Positions 31,228-34,954 of a stretch of DNA of 34,954 nucleotides are shown here, piece by piece. The stretch's first letter is position 1. Each line of letters starts with the position of its first letter. The notes below the pieces were generated by a model that saw only the letters and a list, made by a program, of their open reading frames with translations, did not search any database and was not told the origin of the DNA. This DNA is from Candidatus Aerophobota bacterium (lineage in GTDB: Bacteria; Aerophobota; Aerophobia; Aerophobales; B3-G15), in contig JAUWZM010000022.1 in assembly GCA_030615365.1 (NCBI GenBank), positions 1 to 34,954 on the forward strand. Reading direction: 5' to 3'. The translations under genes and the position numbers were made by a program.

Positions 31228-31989
31228 TTATTTTTCAGCAATAACCAGCATCTCAAAATCTTCCGTTGTAAGTTTATCATTTCTTGAAAAGGCTCCAAGT
31301 TTTGCTCCATAAATATCAATCTTTTTAAAGCCGAGTGTTTTTAATAACCATGTAATTTCAGATGGCACATAATATCTTTCATTACATTCCAATTCCTTTT
31401 TATCCCCAAAATCATCTTCTACTGTTGTAATATTGTAATCTCGGAAAGTCATTAAATCAAAAGTATTACTTTTATAGGTCGTATTTCCCTCTTTCGTTGT
31501 TGATGCGCAAAATGCTTCAACTGAATGATATAATGGAAATAATCCATTAAGTGTTGTAAAAATTAGCTTGCCAGGATCCTTTAATGACTTAGCAACATTT
31601 TTTAAAATCTCAAAATTCATTTCATCTGTTTCCATCAAAGGAAATGCTCCTTCACAAAGCATTATTGCCAAATCAAATTCATTCTTAAATGGGAATTTCC
31701 TTGCATCATGTTTCTGAAAATCAATTTGCAGGTTTTGAGCTTTTGCTTTTTCTTTTGCTCGCTCCAGTTGTGATTCTGACAAATCAATTCCTATAACCTT
31801 GTATCCCCTTTTTGTTAATTCAATCGAATGTCTACCTGTTCCACATCCGATATCAATTATTTTTAGCGACTTATTAAAATCAATTTCTTTTTCAATGAAA
31901 TCACACTCGCCAATTGTTCCCTGTGTAAAATTTTCATTATCATACTTTTTGCCATAATTCTCAAATAGAGATTCATACCACTGTTTCAT
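31228..31989 (-). CDS. SAM-dependent class I methyltransferase (cassette gene)
   Basis: 253 residues. Rossmann-fold motif I is IIDIGCGTGRHSIEL, followed by VIGIDLSESQLERAK (motif II acidic residue) and HDARKFPF. The substrate is unknown; the overall form resembles small-molecule methyltransferases. The ATG at 31989 has GGGAGA eight bases upstream. The longer frame back to 32058 runs through the attC-like site and is rejected. It is the single gene of its cassette. Confidence 0.82.
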   Translation of the reverse strand: MKQWYESLFENYGKKYDNENFTQGTIGECDFIEKEIDFNKSLKIIDIGCGTGRHSIELTKRGYKVIGIDLSESQLERAKEKAKAQNLQIDFQKHDARKFPFKNEFDLAIMLCEGAFPLMETDEMNFEILKNVAKSLKDPGKLIFTTLNGLFPLYHSVEAFCASTTKEGNTTYKSNTFDLMTFRDYNITTVEDDFGDKKELECNERYYVPSEITWLLKTLGFKKIDIYGAKLGAFSRNDKLTTEDFEMLVIAEK

Positions 31990-32019
31990 ATTGATTTCTC
32001 CCTTTTGGCTCGTTCTTTC

Positions 32020-32100
32020 GCACAACGTGTTTGGCATATCTGAACTTTGCGTTAGCAAAGTTAGGTGAAACGAAGTATAGCCAGATATGCCATGTTATAC
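32020..32100 (-). repeat. attC-like recombination site 2
   Basis: 81 bp. On the minus strand it runs GTATAAC ... GTTGTGC. The inner arms GGCATATCTG (32033-32042) and CAGATATGCC (32082-32091) pair perfectly. A second small palindrome (AACTTTGC-GTTA-GCAAAGTT) occupies the tip. It starts 10 bases after the mazF stop. Confidence 0.7.
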
Positions 32101-32110
32101 GCAGTTTTGC

Positions 32111-32452
32111 CTATATTCCTAAAATAACCTTGAGGGACTTTGCGACTTTATCCATATAATGTTCATCAAGACTACCAAGTTTCTTGACTAAGCGCCTCTT
32201 ATCAATTACGCGTATTTGCTCACATAGTAAAACAGAATCTTGTTTCAATCCCCCGACTCCTTTCGGGATTTTAGTATGAGATGGTAAGATTTCCTCTCTT
32301 ATTTTGGTCGTAAACGGAATTATTATCGTATGAGGACTTACTTTATTTGCCTTGTCAATCTGTATTATCAAAACAGGTCTTATCCCTGCTTGTTCTGTCC
32401 CCACAACTGGATTTAGGTCAGCAAGGAATACATCGCCTCTCGTTATTTCCAT
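32111..32452 (-). CDS. MazF/PemK-type endoribonuclease toxin
   Basis: 113 residues. Family motifs: RGDVFLADLNPVVGTEQAGIRPVLII at the N-terminus (cite RGDVFLADL and GTEQAGIRPV), IIPFTTKI, and DSVLLCEQIRVIDKRRL. These proteins cut mRNA at short sequences and are held inactive by the antitoxin. The ATG overlaps the end of the antitoxin gene by 10 bases. The pair fills one cassette, a usual cargo that stabilises such arrays. Confidence 0.88.
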   Translation of the reverse strand: MEITRGDVFLADLNPVVGTEQAGIRPVLIIQIDKANKVSPHTIIIPFTTKIREEILPSHTKIPKGVGGLKQDSVLLCEQIRVIDKRRLVKKLGSLDEHYMDKVAKSLKVILGI

Positions 32453-32676
32453 TTTATCCTTCCTTTTGCAAGCATGTCTTCATAACTTGTAAGCCCTTCT
32501 AAATAATCTCCAAAATCAGATTCTCCGATTTTCTCTTGATTCTTTTTTAACCATTCCCACATGTCTTTCTTTCTCTCTCTTTGGATTTTCAAAAAGTCAA
32601 TGAAATCGTTCACTTCCTCTAAAATATTTTCTGGAAGGGTTTTTACTTTCTCTATTACACCTTCTTTGGTTAACAT
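32443..32676 (-). CDS. Antitoxin of the MazF-type toxin
   Basis: 77 residues from the ATG at 32676, which lies eight bases after a perfect AGGAGG; a GTG three codons upstream touches that ribosome site. The first part, TLPENILEEVNDFIDFLK, resembles DUF2281-type antitoxins, and the basic and acidic C-terminal half (GLTSYEDMLAKGRIKWK) probably binds the toxin. It lies directly upstream of and overlaps mazF. Confidence 0.75.
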   Translation of the reverse strand: MLTKEGVIEKVKTLPENILEEVNDFIDFLKIQRERKKDMWEWLKKNQEKIGESDFGDYLEGLTSYEDMLAKGRIKWK

Positions 32677-32733
32677 TTTACTCACCTCCTTAATCTTTTC
32701 ATTTTACTGCCTTAAAATGTGGCGCAAAATTGC

Positions 32734-32810
32734 GTCTAACGTTTTGCGTGTTTGCGAAGTGCCAAAGGTATTTTGGTGAACGTAAGCGAACCGCAAACAC
32801 GCTGTTATAT
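32734..32810 (-). repeat. attC-like recombination site 3
   Basis: 77 bp. On the minus strand it runs ATATAAC ... GTTAGAC, the latter a perfect GTTRRRY. The arms GCGTGTTTGCG (32746-32756) and CGCAAACACGC (32792-32802) pair perfectly over 11 bp. The tip contains the conserved plus-strand word GGTGAA followed by CG, shared with the other two sites. It follows the restriction gene by 22 bases. Confidence 0.7.
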
Positions 32811-32832
32811 GAAGTTTGGCTCGGCGCTAATT

Positions 32833-33540
32833 TCATCTTTCCCTTTCCTTTTTAAGCACTACTTCTCCGAGCTTATTCGGGTCTACTTCGTAAATATCAA
32901 ATTCGGCAATGTTCTTATCTGTTATTCCTATTTGATATTCTATACCTCCTCTATGTTGAGGGCTGTAGTATTTATTTTCCTTAACCTCTTTGCTGCATAA
33001 CACCCAATATACAATTTTATCTACCCAAACCCCTATAAAGATGAACACATCGGCCATATCCGCTTTGATCTGCTGGAAGTTCATCCATAAAGGTTCCCTT
33101 GATTTATATCTTAAAGCTTTTGCAACTATGTTTCCTCTTTTCTTTGTATTTATCGCACGACATGCCTTGACCTCAACTTTAACTCCATCTATCCACAGGT
33201 CATATTGTCCGTCATAATCAGAATCAAGATATTTGTTAGGTTTCTTAAATCTATTGTCTAAATCCATAATGTGTTCATGCCACATTTCACCAAATATGCG
33301 AGGAGCAAGACCATATAGCTCAACGTATGGATTAGATGAAACATAATCTTTTCTTAATTTTCCATATTGCTTAAATGTTATAACCCTCTTATCAAGCAAA
33401 AACATCAACATATACTCGTATTCATTGAAGGGGAATACTGATATTAAACTTTTCAATCTAGCTTTCAAAAGTTGCTGATTTTTAGAACCTAAAGAATGAG
33501 ATAGTGCTTCCAAATGTTCTCTTAACTGGTTCAAGTCCAT
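32833..33540 (-). CDS. Putative type II restriction endonuclease (PD-(D/E)xK)
   Basis: 235 residues. A catalytic-type motif YDLWIDGVKVEVKACRA (Asp114, Glu123, Lys125) fits D-x9-ExK, and Glu85 in RIFGEMWHEH may complete the site. The gene overlaps the methyltransferase stop by 10 bases (ATGGACTTGA), the usual tight coupling of a restriction-modification pair. I cannot assign the recognition sequence or a named subfamily. The start at 33540 is chosen over a longer frame that runs inside the methylase gene. Confidence 0.7.
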   Translation of the reverse strand: MDLNQLREHLEALSHSLGSKNQQLLKARLKSLISVFPFNEYEYMLMFLLDKRVITFKQYGKLRKDYVSSNPYVELYGLAPRIFGEMWHEHIMDLDNRFKKPNKYLDSDYDGQYDLWIDGVKVEVKACRAINTKKRGNIVAKALRYKSREPLWMNFQQIKADMADVFIFIGVWVDKIVYWVLCSKEVKENKYYSPQHRGGIEYQIGITDKNIAEFDIYEVDPNKLGEVVLKKERER

Positions 33541-34577
33541 TTCATCTTCTCCTTTGGGCCTTCTATTTCTGGAAAAGGATTTCTCCATTGCCATCCCATT
33601 CGGCCTGTTTTCCTATAAAGTTCTAATCTTCTTATACTAATTTCTGCAAAAATGGGGTCTATATCAAATGTAAAAACTTTCCTATCAAGTTTTTCCCCTG
33701 CAATAAGCGTTGTTCCTGAATGGGCAAAGAAGTCCACAACGAGGTTTTCTTTTTCACTACTAGTTAAAATCAGCCTTTCAATTGCTTTTAAAGGTTTTTG
33801 AGCATAGCATCCCGGTACATTTTCTTCTAAACGATAAAAAACTTGCTGAATATCTACCCACACATTTCCAGGTCTTATAGTATTTGATTTACTACGTTCC
33901 AGATTCTCTGTTAGTTTGCCATTTACCACTTTATAGTAGCCCCTTAAAATCTTTGGAATATCAGTATAAACTACTCTAAATTTTGGATTTCCTTTGACAT
34001 AATGTAATAGTTCTTGTCTCACCCACATCCAGTTTTTTTGAGTTCCGTATCCCCTCTGATTCCTTAAAGTAATAAAGTTTTTGGGCTTTAGCTCTTCTAA
34101 TTCTCTCATCATAATCATAAAATCCGGGAGGGGTTGGAAATTGTCTTTGTAATCGGCTCCTATCCATATATACAGATTAGTATCTTTATCCATTACTTCT
34201 ATAGCATTTTTAATCCATTTTTCTGAGAAATCCAGATAATCTTGTAGACCTATCTTAAATAAATTATCTGTACTTGCATTCCCTACCGCAAGATTATAAG
34301 GTGGGTCATTTATAATAAGTTTAGTCTTTTCATCTTCCATTATTTTTTTAACATCTTCAATCGTTGTGGCATCAAGCACACCTACTTTGTGTCCTTTGAT
34401 AGGATCTTCCCATATTTCACCATATTTTAATCTACAAAGTGGCAATATTCTCTTTTTCAATTTACCATGTAAATCCAAACGTTGAAGATTCTCAGTAGTT
34501 TTCCCCTTACTTTCACCTTTTTTAGCAAGTCCTAACTCAGGAAATAGTTCTAAATTTTGTGCTTCTCTTATTTTCAT
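33531..34577 (-). CDS. Type II DNA methyltransferase (N6-adenine or N4-cytosine, beta class)
   Basis: 348 residues. The catalytic motif NDPPYNL (Asp91-Tyr94) comes first and the SAM-binding motif DFFAHSGTTLIAGE (from 282) last, with FTFDIDP as motif II; this order defines the beta class. The DPPY form is compatible with either amino-methylation type. The protein would protect the host from the adjoining nuclease. No strong ribosome site precedes the ATG; the upstream 20 bases lead into the IscB hairpin. Confidence 0.85.
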   Translation of the reverse strand: MKIREAQNLELFPELGLAKKGESKGKTTENLQRLDLHGKLKKRILPLCRLKYGEIWEDPIKGHKVGVLDATTIEDVKKIMEDEKTKLIINDPPYNLAVGNASTDNLFKIGLQDYLDFSEKWIKNAIEVMDKDTNLYIWIGADYKDNFQPLPDFMIMMRELEELKPKNFITLRNQRGYGTQKNWMWVRQELLHYVKGNPKFRVVYTDIPKILRGYYKVVNGKLTENLERSKSNTIRPGNVWVDIQQVFYRLEENVPGCYAQKPLKAIERLILTSSEKENLVVDFFAHSGTTLIAGEKLDRKVFTFDIDPIFAEISIRRLELYRKTGRMGWQWRNPFPEIEGPKEKMKWT

Positions 34578-34596
34578 AAAAATTTAGGCAAAGAAA

Positions 34597-34616
34597 CCAC
34601 GTCCTTTAGGACGTGG
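34597..34616. terminator. Perfect hairpin at the 3' end of the IscB-like gene
   Basis: CCACGTCC-TTTA-GGACGTGG: 8 bp perfect stem, 4-base loop. It overlaps the stop of the IscB-like frame. Subterminal hairpins of this type mark the ends of IS200/IS605-group elements and may also end transcription. Confidence 0.55.
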
Positions 34617-34954
34617 AGGAATTGCCTCTCCTTCTTTCTATAAGTAATGTTCCAGCACTCTCGATGAGAGTAAGTTCTTTTACTTTTGCACAAGCATATA
34701 CTTTTGTTCCATCAATTTTTCTTAGATCGAAGTATCCTGATTTCCTTCTACCAAAAATAAAACATTCGATACCCCTCCATAGTACCTTATCATATCTTTG
34801 AAAACCCTGTATCAATCTCTTAGCAGTATTTCTGACATGACTTCTAATACCCTTAAACAGCTTTCGGTTACATTTTCTAACCTGTTGAATTAAATATTCA
34901 GTAGTTCTTGCCTGTATTGTTCCACCAGCTATAACAAAAGCATCGTTGATATGG
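34606..34954 (-). CDS. IscB-like RNA-guided nuclease relative, C-terminal part (partial)
   Basis: The minus-strand frame is open from the window end to the TAA in the hairpin, about 115 codons. It reads INDAFVIAGG (end of the RuvC region, with the final Asp), then basic CNRKLFKGIRSHVRN, GFQRYDKVLWRGIECFIFGRR, KSGYFDLRKIDGTKV and LLIERRR. This is the C-terminal layout of IscB/RRXRR-type proteins, in which the HNH insertion lies further upstream. The bridge helix, HNH part and omega RNA would be outside the window. Confidence 0.7.
   Translation of the reverse strand, partial: HINDAFVIAGGTIQARTTEYLIQQVRKCNRKLFKGIRSHVRNTAKRLIQGFQRYDKVLWRGIECFIFGRRKSGYFDLRKIDGTKVYACAKVKELTLIESAGTLLIERRRGNSSTS

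Larger units (their letters stand above)
30642..33540 (-). mobile_element. Integron-like gene-cassette array (no integrase in window)
   Basis: On the minus strand the order is: restriction enzyme, attC-like 3; antitoxin, toxin, attC-like 2; SAM methyltransferase, attC-like 1; DUF3795. Each unit has one or two small genes in the same direction and one palindromic site just after the last stop. The TTGTGC that would open the methyltransferase cassette is the exact complement of the GCACAA that starts its own site, as expected for cassettes excised and joined at G/TTRRRY. The left end is broken by a TnpB remnant and the right end by an IscB-like gene. Confidence 0.7.

Noticed and set aside
31990..32058. 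N-terminal extension of the methyltransferase to 32058
   Set aside because: It would be encoded by the attC-like site; the ATG at 31989 has a good ribosome site and the family start.
32677..32779. Open frames over the attC-like region near 32561-33000 (plus strand)
   Set aside because: They run antisense through the antitoxin and restriction genes or through the palindrome, and have no ribosome site or protein-like composition.
34578..34596. A fourth attC-like site between the DNA methylase and the IscB-like gene
   Set aside because: GCCTAAA is present near 34587 but no partner GTTRRRY or inner stem is found; the hairpin there belongs to the IscB end.

Overview
The window looks like an AT-rich chromosome segment from an anaerobic bacterium. 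The bacterial call rests on two TTGACA/TATAAT-type promoters and on Shine-Dalgarno sequences in front of most genes. GTG and TTG starts also occur. I cannot name the phylum: the gene set (Mrp-linked group 4 [NiFe] hydrogenase, Hyp maturation genes, nickel ECF transporter, Lar cofactor genes, integron-like cassettes) would suit an uncultured fermentative or syntrophic lineage, but that is inference.

Layout. 1-423 is the 3' end of a transposase gene. 850-877 is a strong promoter. From 1019 to 14526, seventeen same-strand genes, mostly touching or overlapping, encode a very large membrane-bound hydrogenase: an electron-input module (HydB-like, HydG-like and CooF/HycB-like proteins), the hydrogenase core (MbhM, J, K, L, N equivalents), two extra large antiporter-like subunits, and an Mrp-type cation antiporter module (MbhD/E fusion, F, G, H, A, B, C). 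14622-15725 is a membrane-anchored double-rhodanese protein. From 15.7 to 17.3 kb there is an mvhD relic, a Fur-family regulator with a membrane protein, and two copies of a roughly 140 bp repeat with inverted ends.

17331-30071 is a nickel block: the hydrogenase protease hycI, the nickel ECF transporter nikMKLQO (minus strand), the divergent nickel-pincer-cofactor genes larE-larB-larC, and hypF-hypC-hypD-hypE. The nik-lar segment is flanked by two direct copies of a roughly 300 bp hycI-3'/hypF-5' sequence, which looks like the scar of a single-crossover (Campbell-type) integration between hycI and hypF. A GTGTTAT-N13-ATAACAC palindrome in front of nikM resembles a NikR operator. Together the genes make sense as uptake of nickel, its insertion into the hydrogenase large subunit, and its use in the Lar cofactor.

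30.1-34.95 kb is mobile. It holds a TnpB remnant, a truncated DUF3788 gene, and a minus-strand series of small genes (DUF3795, a SAM methyltransferase, a MazF-type toxin-antitoxin pair, a type II restriction-modification pair). Three of these units end in 77-94 bp imperfect palindromes with the architecture of integron attC sites. The boundary bases of the cassettes pair as integron theory predicts. No integrase is in the window, so this is either a cluster of attC sites lacking an integrase or the distal part of an integron. The window ends inside an IscB-like gene whose stop lies in a perfect hairpin. I saw no tRNA, rRNA or CRISPR array by eye.
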